DNA of 64,000 nt from Coprenecus sp902388455 (GCA_963931615.1 OZ007032.1:2480001-2544000), one strand, 5' to 3'. Positions 1-10,309 are shown, counted from the stretch's first letter. A program made the numbers and translations. Notes: generated by a model not told the origin, from the sequence alone.

Positions 1-275
1 TTGCACAAGGCTGCCAGCTGACGGCTGTCAAGAAGCCCCCAATAACCCTTGTAACGGTTTTCCAGAAGTTCATCAGCACCACCATGTAAATAAGCGGAAC
101 GATAACGGTATACAGTGGAAACGTCTATTCCAAGACATGAGGACACGAAAGAGGGCGTATTACCCATGCCCAACATCAGAATGCAAGTCACACGGGCATA
201 GTCGGAACTTCCGGCTAAATTCCGTTGAAGTTTACGCAAAACTTCCATTTCTGATGTCGACAACTGAATTTCCAT
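1..275 (-). CDS. IS630-family transposase, N-terminal part (runs off window)
   Basis: The reading frame on the minus strand starts at the ATG at 275-273 and stays open to the window edge (91 codons seen). The translation begins MEIQLSTSEMEVLRKLQ and contains a helix-turn-helix with the phrase GIDVSTVYRYRSAYL followed by YKGYWGLL. That is the DNA-binding N-terminus of Bacteroides-type IS630 transposases. The DDE catalytic part lies outside the window. A -7 box (TATCTTTG on the minus strand, 280-287) lies only four bases from the ATG, so the mRNA may be leaderless. The element abuts the 5'-truncated IS3 orfB on the other strand, so it may have inserted into that older element. Family assignment is by recognised motif; the terminal repeats were not resolved. 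Confidence 0.8.
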   Translation of the reverse strand, partial: MEIQLSTSEMEVLRKLQRNLAGSSDYARVTCILMLGMGNTPSFVSSCLGIDVSTVYRYRSAYLHGGADELLENRYKGYWGLLDSRQLAALC

Positions 276-279
276 AGTG

Positions 280-287
280 CAAAGATA
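280..287 (-). promoter_or_regulatory. -7 box of the IS630 transposase
   Basis: The minus strand reads TATCTTTG, an exact match to the Bacteroidota -7 consensus TAnnTTTG. Transcription would begin at about the transposase ATG. Confidence 0.6.
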
Positions 288-327
288 CTATTTTTTGAAT
301 GATTTTTCGCATTTCACTTACTTTTGA

Positions 328-1167
328 CTATACAGCAGACAATCTTACTATAAATGGGATAACCGTGAGTTTGCAGAAAATGCCGTCGAGCCGCTTATCG
401 TGGAAAAGGTAAGTGAATACCGCAAGAATAATCCCGGTCTGGGGTGCGCAAAGCTATACCTGATAGTCAAACGGTTATTTGAGAATACCGGTAGTATGCC
501 CGGACGGGACGCGTTCATAGAGCTGCTTCGCAAGAACGGCCTGATGGTACGTCTCAAACGCCGTCGTCACTACAGGACGACAGACTCAAGACACCACTAC
601 CGTAAGTATCCAAACCTTATTGCCGACATAGTCCCATCCCGTCCCAATGAGATATGGGTAAGCGACATCACATACGTGGAGACAGATGAAGGAGTATGCT
701 ATCTGTCCCTCATAACGGATGCCTATTCGCACAAGATTGTAGGCTGGGCCGTAGGTCCCACATTGGAGACGGCATACCCGTTGGAGGCCCTGAGGATGGC
801 GTTGGCAACGATTGACGATGTCACGGCATCCCGTCTCATCCATCACTCTGACCGGGGCTGCCAGTATTGCAGCAACGAGTATGTCTCGGAACTGAGAAAA
901 CATCACGTGAGCATAAGCATGACCCAAAGCGGAGACCCTCTCGAAAACGCCATTGCAGAACGTGCCAACGGCATATTGAAGGTAGAGTGGCTGTACAAGA
1001 TGAAAATACCGACCAGGGATGAATGCCGGTCAATACTGAGCAGGATAATAGACTTTTACAATACACAGCGGCCACATATGAGTATCGGAATGCAGACACC
1101 GGAAACGGTGCATCAGCAGGCAGGAGAACAGAGGCGGTGCTGGAAAAACAGTTATGCCATGGGATAA
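328..1167 (+). pseudogene. IS3-family transposase orfB, 5'-truncated
   Basis: The frame is open from 328 (after a TGA at 325) to the stop at 1165-1167; the first usable start is GTG 400. It begins LYSRQSYYKWD, the conserved SRQxYYK opening of IS3-family OrfB, then has the HTH_21-like segment and an rve/DDE integrase core. That core contains WVSDITYVET (first Asp), LIHHSDRGCQYCS (second Asp) and GDPLENAIAERANGILK (catalytic Glu), ending with FYNTQRPHMSIG. In active members OrfB is made by frameshifting from an upstream orfA. No orfA is present here: the upstream DNA is the IS630 gene on the other strand. The copy is therefore read as a remnant with an intact catalytic domain, probably not autonomously mobile. 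The likely right end is at 1353-1366. Confidence 0.85.
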
Positions 1168-1197
1168 AATGAAAAAATAGGCATATATTTGCCGGCG

Positions 1198-1231
1198 TGT
1201 TCAGGTGCTGCGGTACCGCAGCACCTGAACA
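1198..1231. repeat. Perfect 34-bp palindrome downstream of IS3 orfB
   Basis: Each 17-base arm (left arm TGTTCAGGTGCTGCGGT) is exactly complementary to the other, centred on the KpnI-like GGTACC at 1212-1217. It lies 30 bases after the orfB stop. No T-tract follows, so it is not a typical intrinsic terminator. It may be a structured subterminal element of the IS or a recombination site. Confidence 0.9.
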
Positions 1232-1284
1232 GAACCAACCAGTCAGGCTCGAACACTGTAAATCAAAACAGTGATTCTGTAAAG

Positions 1285-1366
1285 ACTTTTAGAGATAAAA
1301 AACACCGGCTGTAAACACAGTCAGTGATACTGTAAACTTATTAGTTAATCCGCTCTAAAAGTGTCA
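1285..1366. repeat. IS3 right-end region with internal inverted copy of the terminal repeat
   Basis: CTCTAAAAGTGTCA at 1353-1366 has the CA-ending form expected of an IS3-family right terminal repeat. Its first ten bases recur in inverted orientation as ACTTTTAGAG at 1285-1294. Between them are two related direct repeats, CAGTGATtCTGTAAA and CAGTGATaCTGTAAA. This looks like a structured IS end. The matching left end is not in the window, in keeping with loss of the 5' part of the element. Confidence 0.5.
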
Positions 1367-1400
1367 ACCTATATCAGAGAAGGTCAGTACGCCCCGACTT

Positions 1401-1562
1401 AGAAGCTGTTTAAAATTTTTTCAAAAGTTCTTTGTGTCACCATTCCGGCATCTTTCCGCCGTTTTTATCATAAAATAGCGCTGCTATTCTCTTCAAAAAA
1501 CGGCAAAAATCTACACGGAAGCATGTCGCAAATATTCTGAGAAAAAATTTTAAACAGCTTCT
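1401..1562. mobile_element. MITE-like element with perfect 22-bp terminal inverted repeats
   Basis: The 162-bp segment is bounded by arms at 1401-1422 (AGAAGCTGTTTAAAATTTTT..) and 1541-1562, which are exact reverse complements over 22 bases. Inside is a second, weaker inverted repeat built on gccgttttt and aaaaaacggc. It has no coding capacity and sits between the IS3 remnant and the 3' end of the ThiL-like gene. No convincing target-site duplication was seen beside the arms. Small non-coding elements of this kind are usually moved in trans by a full-length IS with the same ends. Confidence 0.75.
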
Positions 1563-1576
1563 GATAATTTATGGAA

Positions 1577-2581
1577 TTATTGTTCGTAGCCCTGGGCATG
1601 GATGCCTATCTCCGCTCCCTCGGGAGTGACGAGGACCTCTCCGACTTCGGGACGGGCGAGGTGGCCGATGATGTCCCAGTCCTGGAAGTCATGGCGGAGC
1701 GTTTCGTGGAACTCGAGGGGGACAATATACAGGAGACGGTAGTCATCCCCACCGTTGACGGCGGCAGTAATGGGGTCGAGGTTCAGCTCCTGCGCCATCT
1801 CGAATGTCTTGGAGGCAATCGGAATCTTCCCTACGTAGATCTTGACTCCGAGGCCCGTATCAGCGGCTATGCGCTTGGCCGCTTCCCCGAGGCCCCTGCT
1901 GACGAAACATCCTCCGCACGGAGCCACACCCGCCTCGGAGAAACGTCCCGGAATACCCGGCTTGATGTAAGGGCTGAGGTATTCGCCTACAATGTATTTG
2001 TACTGCGTCAGGTCCGGCTGCTTGGGCGCAGCTCCGCCGGGAGTGCCCTCAAATGCAGCTTTCTCCCTCTCCAGCACGTGCAGTCCCATATAGGCCGCTC
2101 CGAGGTCGCCGCTGAGGACCAGAAGGTCCTTTGACTGAGCTTTTTTACGTTTCTGCGCCACTTCCTTCCCGGCAGAGCCGTATGCCGCGATGCTCACCAC
2201 CATGCCCGCCGCGGACGGTACCAGGTCGAGGGAGAGATGCCTCACACCATGCTCCTTCGCCGCTGCGGTGACTCCCTCCCACAGATCCTGCACATCCTCG
2301 GCCGAGAATCGGTTGGACAGGGCCACCACCACATCCATGCCCACAGGAGAGTACATGCCCGCATACAGCTCCCCGATGACATTCAGGGCGAGCTTGTGCC
2401 CGAGATGCCGCAGAGGATTGTACGTCAGGTCGAAATCCACCTTTTCCATGAATACCTTGTGAACCGTGCTGAAGTTCCCGTCGCCGGAGAACGCGCAGCC
2501 CCGCTCATTCACGAAGCCGCTGCCCTCGAAGAGCCGCGACAGGAGAGCCTGCTTGCCTATTGATGATATTTCCGTTGCCAT
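1577..2581 (-). CDS. thiL: ThiL-like thiamine-monophosphate kinase (AIR synthase-related)
   Basis: 334 aa, ATG at 2581. The AIR-synthase/ThiL superfamily fold is suggested by the N-terminal FSGDGNFSTVHKVFMEKVDFDL segment, the glycine-rich LVLSGDLGAAYMGL in the middle, and AVNGGDDYRLLYIVP near the C-terminus, which matches the SGGDDYELLF box of ThiL. Family role: phosphorylation of thiamine phosphate to thiamine diphosphate in the cytoplasm. Bacteroidota carry a divergent clade annotated only as AIR-synthase-related, so substrate is inferred. It is monocistronic, with no thi genes nearby, and is divergent from sufB with 80 bp between starts. A weak -7 (TACCTTAG, minus strand, about 2599-2606) precedes it. 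Confidence 0.7.
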   Translation of the reverse strand: MATEISSIGKQALLSRLFEGSGFVNERGCAFSGDGNFSTVHKVFMEKVDFDLTYNPLRHLGHKLALNVIGELYAGMYSPVGMDVVVALSNRFSAEDVQDLWEGVTAAAKEHGVRHLSLDLVPSAAGMVVSIAAYGSAGKEVAQKRKKAQSKDLLVLSGDLGAAYMGLHVLEREKAAFEGTPGGAAPKQPDLTQYKYIVGEYLSPYIKPGIPGRFSEAGVAPCGGCFVSRGLGEAAKRIAADTGLGVKIYVGKIPIASKTFEMAQELNLDPITAAVNGGDDYRLLYIVPLEFHETLRHDFQDWDIIGHLARPEVGEVLVTPEGAEIGIHAQGYEQ

Positions 2582-2620
2582 TGTCCTGTATTTATCCCCG
2601 CTAAGGTAACAAAAATTCTC

Positions 2621-2628
2621 TATCTTTG
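2621..2628 (+). promoter_or_regulatory. -7 box of sufB
   Basis: TATCTTTG matches TAnnTTTG exactly and lies 33 bases before the preferred sufB ATG. It overlaps an in-frame upstream TTG, which argues against that TTG being the start. Confidence 0.7.
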
Positions 2629-2661
2629 CGGTCTGACTTTTGCAAAAAGCACGGATTGACC

Positions 2662-4098
<1,437 letters not shown>

Positions 4099-4150
4099 GG
4101 CATCTCGTCTTCGACTTCACCACCTAATCTACCGCAACGGCACCGTTTCC

Positions 4151-4352
4151 CGCGGTTCCGTTTCCAGTCGCCTCGTCCCACCTTCCGAAGGTGAGCTATT
4201 TTCCCGCATTTCCGCCTCACCTTCAGAAGGTGCGCAATCGCCTGAAGCCCTCTGTAGCGTCTGTACCCGCGATTTCGCTCCCAACTGCCTCGTCCCACCT
4301 TCCAAAGGTGCGCTGCTTTCCCGTATTTCCGCCTCACCTTCCGAAGGTGCGC
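4151..4352. repeat. 117-bp-period repeat with four CACCTTCnGAAGGTG palindromes
   Basis: Two copies of an about 85-bp block (4151-4235 and 4268-4352) are offset by 117 bp. Each has two palindromes of the form CACCTTCnGAAGGTG 39 bp apart, at 4179-4193, 4218-4232, 4296-4310 (one base changed) and 4335-4349. Offsets of 39, 78 and 39 make every spacing a multiple of 39. The minus strand reads open through the repeats, but the predicted peptide is low complexity. It resembles the REP-like palindromic spacers of some Bacteroidales. Function unknown; it may form hairpins in RNA from either strand. Confidence 0.85.
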
Positions 4353-4690
4353 TCTCTAAGCGGCATTGTTGTAAACATCCCTTTTCTGTCAATTTGTCAC
4401 TCAATCTATTGATTTTCAGGAATTTCGTGACAATTTGGCGGGAAAATGCGACATTCCGTCAAGCCTCCGCGTGCCAAAGCCCACTGGTCCACAATTTGCG
4501 ATATCATCTATCGAACGCCCGAAAGGGAGGGCGGAACGGAGACCCCGGTGAGGGGCACCGGAAAGACTCCCGGGAAGGTCCGGAAGAACGGGGCGACAGG
4601 ATTCAGAAACGGATTCGCAGCCTCCTCTGAAAGACCGGAGACGTTCGGAAACATTTTTAGAAACAATTTAAAATTATGGAGGATAACATT
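4353..4690 (+). promoter_or_regulatory. Long hsp20 upstream region with TGACA-type motifs
   Basis: No gene is seen in these 338 bases. At 4428-4439 is TGACAATTTGGC, which matches TGACATTTTGGC upstream of groES (26619-26630, opposite strand) at 11 of 12 positions. A related TGTCAATTTGTCAC lies at 4387-4400. TTGTCAC at 4394-4400 and GTGACAA at 4427-4433 form an inverted pair. No TAnnTTTG box is seen near the start, so hsp20 may be expressed from a stress-specific promoter. GGAGGA at 4678-4683 fits as ribosome binding site for ATG 4691. Confidence 0.5.
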
Positions 4691-5131
4691 ATGGTACCCA
4701 GCAGAAGAACACAGCAGAATTGGCTGCCCGCTTTTTTCAATGACTTTTTCGATGATGACTTCAGACATTTCGGAAACATGATGAGGACTTCGTCCCCTGC
4801 CATCAACGTCAAGGAGAATGACAAGGAGTACACAGTCGAGATAGCCGCTCCCGGCATGTCCAAGGACGACTTCAAGATCCGCATCAACGAAGAGAACGAA
4901 CTGGTGGTCACCCTCGAGCACAAGGACGAGCACAAAGAAGAGAAGAAGGACGAGAAATACCTCAGAAGGGAATTCTCCTACTCACACTTCGAACAGGCCC
5001 TGCTTCTCCCCGACGACATCAAGAAGGAAGAGATCAGTGCCAGCATGGAGCACGGTGTACTGAACATCACCCTGCCCAAGATGACCGAGGTCCCTGTCAC
5101 ACCCAAGGAAAGATTCATTGATATCAAATAG
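4691..5131 (+). CDS. Small heat shock protein, Hsp20/alpha-crystallin family
   Basis: 146 aa from ATG 4691. The upstream in-frame ATG 4676 would place GGAGGA inside the gene, and 4691 gives the usual opening MVPSRRTQQNWLPAFFNDFF. An alpha-crystallin domain occupies residues 35-135 with AINVKENDKEYTVEIAAPG near its start and the typical GVLNITLPK (A/G-x-L-x-x-x-L/I-P) near the end. Family role: ATP-independent holdase chaperone in the cytoplasm that keeps unfolding proteins soluble for DnaK/GroEL. It lies alone between sufB and pnuC, with its own terminator, and shares an upstream motif with groESL, pointing to joint stress control. Confidence 0.93.
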   Translation: MVPSRRTQQNWLPAFFNDFFDDDFRHFGNMMRTSSPAINVKENDKEYTVEIAAPGMSKDDFKIRINEENELVVTLEHKDEHKEEKKDEKYLRREFSYSHFEQALLLPDDIKKEEISASMEHGVLNITLPKMTEVPVTPKERFIDIK

Positions 5132-5168
5132 CCGACGGCCCTTCAGTCCAAGGCTGCAACAAACCCAG

Positions 5169-5207
5169 AAGCCGCACTTCGACCTGCATCGGAGCGCGGC
5201 TTTTTTT
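5169..5207 (+). terminator. Intrinsic terminator after hsp20
   Basis: The stem AGCCGCaCTtCGA pairs with TCGgAGcGCGGCT around a short loop and is followed by seven T residues at 5201-5207. Confidence 0.8.
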
Positions 5208-5208
5208 G

Positions 5209-5216
5209 TATTTTTG
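5209..5216 (+). promoter_or_regulatory. -7 box of pnuC
   Basis: TATTTTTG fits TAnnTTTG. It begins two bases after the hsp20 terminator T-tract and lies 20 bases before the pnuC ATG. Confidence 0.6.
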
Positions 5217-5236
5217 CGGCCCTAACAATAACGTCC

Positions 5237-5866
5237 ATGGACTGGCTGAACTATACCCTCTTCACTTTCAACGGAGACACTCCGGTGCTGCTGATCGACC
5301 TCATAACGTCGATAGCGGGACTGACCTGCGTATTCTTAGCAGGACGCAACAGTAAGTACAACTTCTGGGTGGGATACGTGTACTCCGCCCTGCTCTTCCT
5401 CATGTTCTGGAACAAAGCCCTGTGGGCCAACATGCTGCTGCAGCCCATATCCTTGGGCATCAACATCCTCGGACACTACCGCTGGACCCATCCTAAGCCG
5501 GAGGAGGTGAGTGAGAAAGACGGCAGGTCCCTGAAGGTCTCCATGCTGTCCTGGCCGCAGAGAGCAGTGGCCGTAGCGGCAATATTCGCGCTCGGCTGGC
5601 TCTGGGGCTGGCTGCTCGAGACCCTCACCCACGACCCCGTGCCCTATCTGGACGCCTGCGTGACCGCCCTCATCCTCGTCGCCCAGTTCCTCTCGGCCCT
5701 CAAGAAATGGGACTGCTGGGTGGCATGGTTGGCAGTGAACATCACCCAGATCATCCTGCACATATCCGTCGGACATGTATTCATGCCGATAGTCTGCGCC
5801 CTCTACCTGATAAACGGTGCGGCCTCCATCATCAACTGGTGGCGCCTTTACCGTGAAAAGGCATAG
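5237..5866 (+). CDS. pnuC: Nicotinamide riboside transporter PnuC family
   Basis: 209 aa with about seven hydrophobic segments, beginning MDWLNYTLFTFNGD. PnuC proteins are SWEET-like facilitators that let nicotinamide riboside enter across the inner membrane, trapped by phosphorylation inside. Family signs are ILGHYRWTHPKP (the WxxW-like substrate motif region), tryptophan-rich helices such as WGWLLETL and KKWDCWVAWLAVNITQI, and NWWRLYREK at the C-terminus. No nadR or other NAD gene is next to it. Related PnuC-family members can carry thiamine (PnuT) or riboflavin; no TPP riboswitch is seen upstream, which mildly favours nicotinamide riboside. Confidence 0.85.
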   Translation: MDWLNYTLFTFNGDTPVLLIDLITSIAGLTCVFLAGRNSKYNFWVGYVYSALLFLMFWNKALWANMLLQPISLGINILGHYRWTHPKPEEVSEKDGRSLKVSMLSWPQRAVAVAAIFALGWLWGWLLETLTHDPVPYLDACVTALILVAQFLSALKKWDCWVAWLAVNITQIILHISVGHVFMPIVCALYLINGAASIINWWRLYREKA

Positions 5867-5885
5867 CAACATCCGGAAAATATTG

Positions 5886-5893
5886 TATTTTTG
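5886..5893 (+). promoter_or_regulatory. -7 box of sufCD
   Basis: TATTTTTG lies 24 bases before the sufC ATG, right after the pnuC stop, showing that sufCD need not depend on the pnuC transcript. Confidence 0.65.
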
Positions 5894-5917
5894 CACTCCG
5901 CACAAAACAGAAAGACT

Positions 5918-6679
<762 letters not shown>

Positions 6680-6693
6680 TGGGAGGCAGGACA

Positions 6694-7701
6694 ATGACAG
6701 AAAATTACATCTACGCTCCCGAGCACAATATCGAGGGAGGCTTCCGCTGCAAGGTTCCCCTTCCCGGCAGCCGCCAGGTCTTCATGATCGACGGCGGGGT
6801 ACAGGGCACGGGCCGTCCGCTGGACATCCGCTTCGAGAGAGGAAAAATATACGGGGAGGCCCTCCAGGTCATCAGCATCCGCACGGAAAAGCATCCGGAG
6901 GACATCAGCACCCGGGAGTCCTTCCACTTCGAGGAGGGCAGCAGTGCCAGGCTCATCCTCTGCTCCCACACATTTGCAGAGAATCCCTTCCACACCGAGG
7001 GCAATGTCTGCCTCACCCTGGAGGCCGGGGCCTCTGCCGACATCGTCATCATGCAGAACGAGCACAACCGGGCCATGCACAACACCCGGTTCGACATCCA
7101 CATAGGCGAGGGCGCATCCCTCAAGGCCGTCATCCTCACCCTCCACGGCGGAGTGATCGACAATGACATCACCGTCAGCCTCGACGCCCCCCACGCCTCC
7201 TGCGACATCAGCGGCCTCTACCTGGTGGACGGCACCCAGAAGGTGACCAACACTCTCAAGGTCCGGCACCGCGTCCCCGAATGCCACAGCCGGGAGCTGT
7301 TCAAGGGCATCCTCGATGACAGCGCCTCCGCATATTTCTCCGGCCTGATCCACGTCTTCCCCGACGCCCAGAAGACCGAGGCCTACCAGGAATGCCACAA
7401 CCTCCTGCTCAGCCGCGATGCCCGCGCATTTGCCCAGCCCCAGCTGGAGATTTACGCCGATGACGTAAAATGCTCGCATGGAGCCACAAACGGCCGCCTC
7501 AACGAGGACGAGCTCTTCTACATGCGCTCCCGCGGCATACCCTTGAAAGAGGCCCGGGTCCTTCAGCAGCTGGCATTTGCCTACGCCGTCCTGGAAAAGA
7601 TCAGTTCCCCGGAGCTGAAAGAGCGGATGGCCTCCCTGACCGAGAGGAGGCTAAGAGGCGAATTCACAGACTGCAAGAGCTGCTGCCGCAACTGTTGTTA
7701 A
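6694..7701 (+). CDS. sufD: Fe-S assembly protein SufD
   Basis: 335 aa if started at ATG 6694, which follows GGGAGGCAGG at 6681-6690; ATG 6679, overlapping the sufC stop, would add five residues. SufD is the SufB paralogue in the SufBC2D scaffold. The C-terminal beta-helix has the family features DGTQKVTNTLKVRHRVPEC, SRELFKGILDDSASAYFSG, and the histidine-containing KCSHGATNGRLNEDELFYMRSRG. The protein ends in a short cysteine-rich tail, DCKSCCRNCC, that most SufD proteins lack and that could bind metal. It is the last suf gene seen; no sufS follows. Confidence 0.93.
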   Translation: MTENYIYAPEHNIEGGFRCKVPLPGSRQVFMIDGGVQGTGRPLDIRFERGKIYGEALQVISIRTEKHPEDISTRESFHFEEGSSARLILCSHTFAENPFHTEGNVCLTLEAGASADIVIMQNEHNRAMHNTRFDIHIGEGASLKAVILTLHGGVIDNDITVSLDAPHASCDISGLYLVDGTQKVTNTLKVRHRVPECHSRELFKGILDDSASAYFSGLIHVFPDAQKTEAYQECHNLLLSRDARAFAQPQLEIYADDVKCSHGATNGRLNEDELFYMRSRGIPLKEARVLQQLAFAYAVLEKISSPELKERMASLTERRLRGEFTDCKSCCRNCC

Positions 7702-7798
7702 AAACTCCGTTGATAACTTCACCCATTCCCGCTTTGCCGCTGACGTAATTAGTCCTAACTTGCAGACCATTTTCGTTAGAAAACTAATACGTAACAGC

Positions 7799-10309
7799 AT
7801 GGATAACAAGACTTACGACGAAGCACTGCGGGAAAGCAGAGAGTATTTCCGCGGCGATGAGCTCGCTGCCTCGGTCTGGATCAACAAGTACGCCATGAAG
7901 GACTCCTTCGGCAACCTGTACGAGACCTCACCGGACCAGATGCACTGGCGCCTGGCGAACGAGTTTGCCAGGATCGAGCAGCAGTACCCCAACCCTATGA
8001 CGGCAGCAGAGATTCACGAGCTGCTCCGGGATTTCAAGTACATCATCCCTCAGGGAGGCCCGATGGCGGGCATCGGCAACAACTACCAGATAGCCTCCCT
8101 GTCCAACTGCTTCGTCATCGGCAACAAGCATGAGGCCGACTCCTACGGCGGCATCATGAAGATAGACGAGGAACAGGTGCAGCTGATGAAGCGCCGCGGA
8201 GGAGTGGGCCACGACCTTTCCCACATCCGCCCCACCGGCAGCCCGGTGCTCAACAGCGCCCTCACCTCCACCGGCGTGGTGCCCTTCATGGAGCGCTATT
8301 CCAACTCCACCCGTGAGGTGGCCCAGGACGGACGCCGCGGAGCCCTGATGCTGACCATCTCCATAAAGCATCCCGACGCAGAGAACTTCATCGACGCCAA
8401 GCTCGAGAAGGGCAAGGTGACCGGAGCCAACGTCTCCGTAAGGATCGACGACGAGTTCATGCGCTGCGCCCTGAGCGGCAAGCCCTACGTCCAGAAGTAC
8501 CCCATCGACTCCGACCACCCCAAGTTCTCCAAGGAGATCGACGCCTCCGCCCTGTGGAAGAAGATCATCCACAACGCATGGCAGTCCGCCGAGCCCGGAG
8601 TCCTCTTCTGGGACACCGTCATCCGCGAGTCCATTCCCGACTGCTACGCGGACCTGGGCTACAAGACCATAAGCACCAACCCCTGCGGCGAGATTCCCCT
8701 CTGCCCGTACGATTCCTGCAGGTTGATAGCCGTAAACCTCTATTCCTACGTCAATAATCCGTTTACACCTCAGGCAGAGTTCGACTTCGACCTCTTCAAG
8801 CAGCACGTAACCAAGGCTATGAGGCTGATGGACGACCTCATCGACCTCGAGATGGAGAAGATAGAGGCCATTCTCGATAAGATCAAACAGGACCCTGAGG
8901 ACGATGACGTTAAGCGCACTGAGTACGAGCTTTGGATCAAGATACGCGAGAAGTCTCTCGGAGGACGCCGTACCGGCCTCGGTATCACCGGAGAGGGCGA
9001 CATGCTCGCTGCCCTCGGCCTGACCTACGGCTCGGACGCCTCCATCGACTTCGCCGTCAAGGTGCAGAAGACCCTGGCCCTCGCAGCCTACGCCTCATCG
9101 GTCAACATGGCCAAGGAGAGGGGCGCCTTCCCCATCTTCGACGCCAAGCGCGAGGAGAACAACCCGATGATCGCCCGCATCCGCAAGGAGGACGAGGAGC
9201 TCTACGACAATATGGTCCGCTACGGCCGCCGCAACATATCCATGCTTACCATTGCCCCGACCGGAACCACATCCCTGATGACCCAGACCACCTCCGGCAT
9301 CGAGCCCGTCTTCCTGCCCTTCTACAAGAGACGCCGCAAGGTCAACCCCAACGACCTCAACGCCGTCATCGCCTTCAAGGACGAGAACGGAGACTGCTTC
9401 GAGGAGTACTACGTCTTCCACCACCACTTCCTCACCTGGTGCGCTGTCAACGGCTACGATGTCGAGCAGGTAAAGCAGATGAGCGAGGAGGAGATACAGG
9501 CACTCGTCAAAAAGTCGCCCTACAACAAGGCTACTTCCAACGACATAGACTGGGTAGCTAAAGTAAAGATGCAGGGCCGCATGCAGAAATGGGTAGACCA
9601 CTCCATCAGCGTGACCGTCAACCTCCCCCACGACATCAAGGAGGACATGGTCGCCGAAGTCTACCGCACCGCCTGGGAGTCCGGCTGCAAGGGCGTGACA
9701 GTCTACCGTGACGGCTCCCGCACCGGAGTGCTCGTATCGGCCAAGGACGGCGCCGGAGTCATCAAGCCCAAGAAGAGACCCAAGTCCCTCGAAGCCGACG
9801 TCATCCGCTTCAAGAACGGTAACGAGCAGTGGATCGCCTTCGTAGGCAAGCAGAACGGCCAGCCCTACGAGATCTTCACCGGTATGGTGGACGACTCCCG
9901 CAACCTGCCCACGGCCATCACCACCGGCCGCATCGTCAAGGAGAAATTCGAGGACGGCTCCAGCCGCTACGACTTCCACTACACCGACCGCTACGGCTAT
10001 CCCGGAGTCCTCGGAGGTATCTCCCACATGTTCCGCCAGGAGTTCTGGAACTACGCCAAGCTCATCTCGGGCGTTATCCGCAACGGTATGCCCATCGTGG
10101 ACATCCTCAACCTCGTCAAGGGTCTCAACCTCGACGACGAGAGCATCAACACCTGGAAGAACGGCGTAGAACGCGCCCTGAAGCAGTACATCCCCAACGG
10201 CACCAAGGACGAGTCCGGTCAGAAATGCGAAAAGTGCGGCTCGACCAACCTCATCTACCAGGAGGGCTGCCTGATCTGCCAGGACTGCGGTCACGGCAAA
10301 TGCGGTTGA
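7799..10309 (+). CDS. nrdJ: Adenosylcobalamin-dependent ribonucleotide reductase (class II)
   Basis: 836 aa from ATG 7799. It reduces ribonucleotides to deoxyribonucleotides with coenzyme B12 as radical source and works with or without oxygen. The family cysteines are in place: C104 in SNCFVIG and C307 in DSCRL as the redox pair, and C296 in NPCGEIPL as the thiyl-radical cysteine, with E298 beside it. MTQTTSGIEPVF is a further family motif. The C-terminus has a zinc ribbon, CEKCGSTN..CLICQDCGHGKCG, used for re-reduction. No cobalamin riboswitch fits in the 97-bp gap upstream. It is followed by ispE four bases later, so the two may be co-transcribed. Confidence 0.93.
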   Translation: MDNKTYDEALRESREYFRGDELAASVWINKYAMKDSFGNLYETSPDQMHWRLANEFARIEQQYPNPMTAAEIHELLRDFKYIIPQGGPMAGIGNNYQIASLSNCFVIGNKHEADSYGGIMKIDEEQVQLMKRRGGVGHDLSHIRPTGSPVLNSALTSTGVVPFMERYSNSTREVAQDGRRGALMLTISIKHPDAENFIDAKLEKGKVTGANVSVRIDDEFMRCALSGKPYVQKYPIDSDHPKFSKEIDASALWKKIIHNAWQSAEPGVLFWDTVIRESIPDCYADLGYKTISTNPCGEIPLCPYDSCRLIAVNLYSYVNNPFTPQAEFDFDLFKQHVTKAMRLMDDLIDLEMEKIEAILDKIKQDPEDDDVKRTEYELWIKIREKSLGGRRTGLGITGEGDMLAALGLTYGSDASIDFAVKVQKTLALAAYASSVNMAKERGAFPIFDAKREENNPMIARIRKEDEELYDNMVRYGRRNISMLTIAPTGTTSLMTQTTSGIEPVFLPFYKRRRKVNPNDLNAVIAFKDENGDCFEEYYVFHHHFLTWCAVNGYDVEQVKQMSEEEIQALVKKSPYNKATSNDIDWVAKVKMQGRMQKWVDHSISVTVNLPHDIKEDMVAEVYRTAWESGCKGVTVYRDGSRTGVLVSAKDGAGVIKPKKRPKSLEADVIRFKNGNEQWIAFVGKQNGQPYEIFTGMVDDSRNLPTAITTGRIVKEKFEDGSSRYDFHYTDRYGYPGVLGGISHMFRQEFWNYAKLISGVIRNGMPIVDILNLVKGLNLDDESINTWKNGVERALKQYIPNGTKDESGQKCEKCGSTNLIYQEGCLICQDCGHGKCG

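Noticed and set aside
2626..2661. Extended SufB start at TTG 2626
   Set aside because: The TTG is part of the TATCTTTG promoter, and the added residues are not SufB-like. The same logic removed TTG 5891 (sufC) and the 26574 start (VbhA-Fic).
4151..4352. Possible CRISPR array
   Set aside because: Only two large units, palindromes without unique spacers of constant size, and no cas genes in the window.
4129..4404. Open frame of 91 codons on the minus strand through the palindromic repeats
   Set aside because: The peptide is a low-complexity repeat (SAPSEGEAEI-like) dictated by the DNA repeat, and no promoter or family match is seen.
7702..7798. Cobalamin riboswitch in front of the B12-dependent RNR
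   Set aside because: The gap is 97 bases, too short for the aptamer, and no B12-box sequence is visible.
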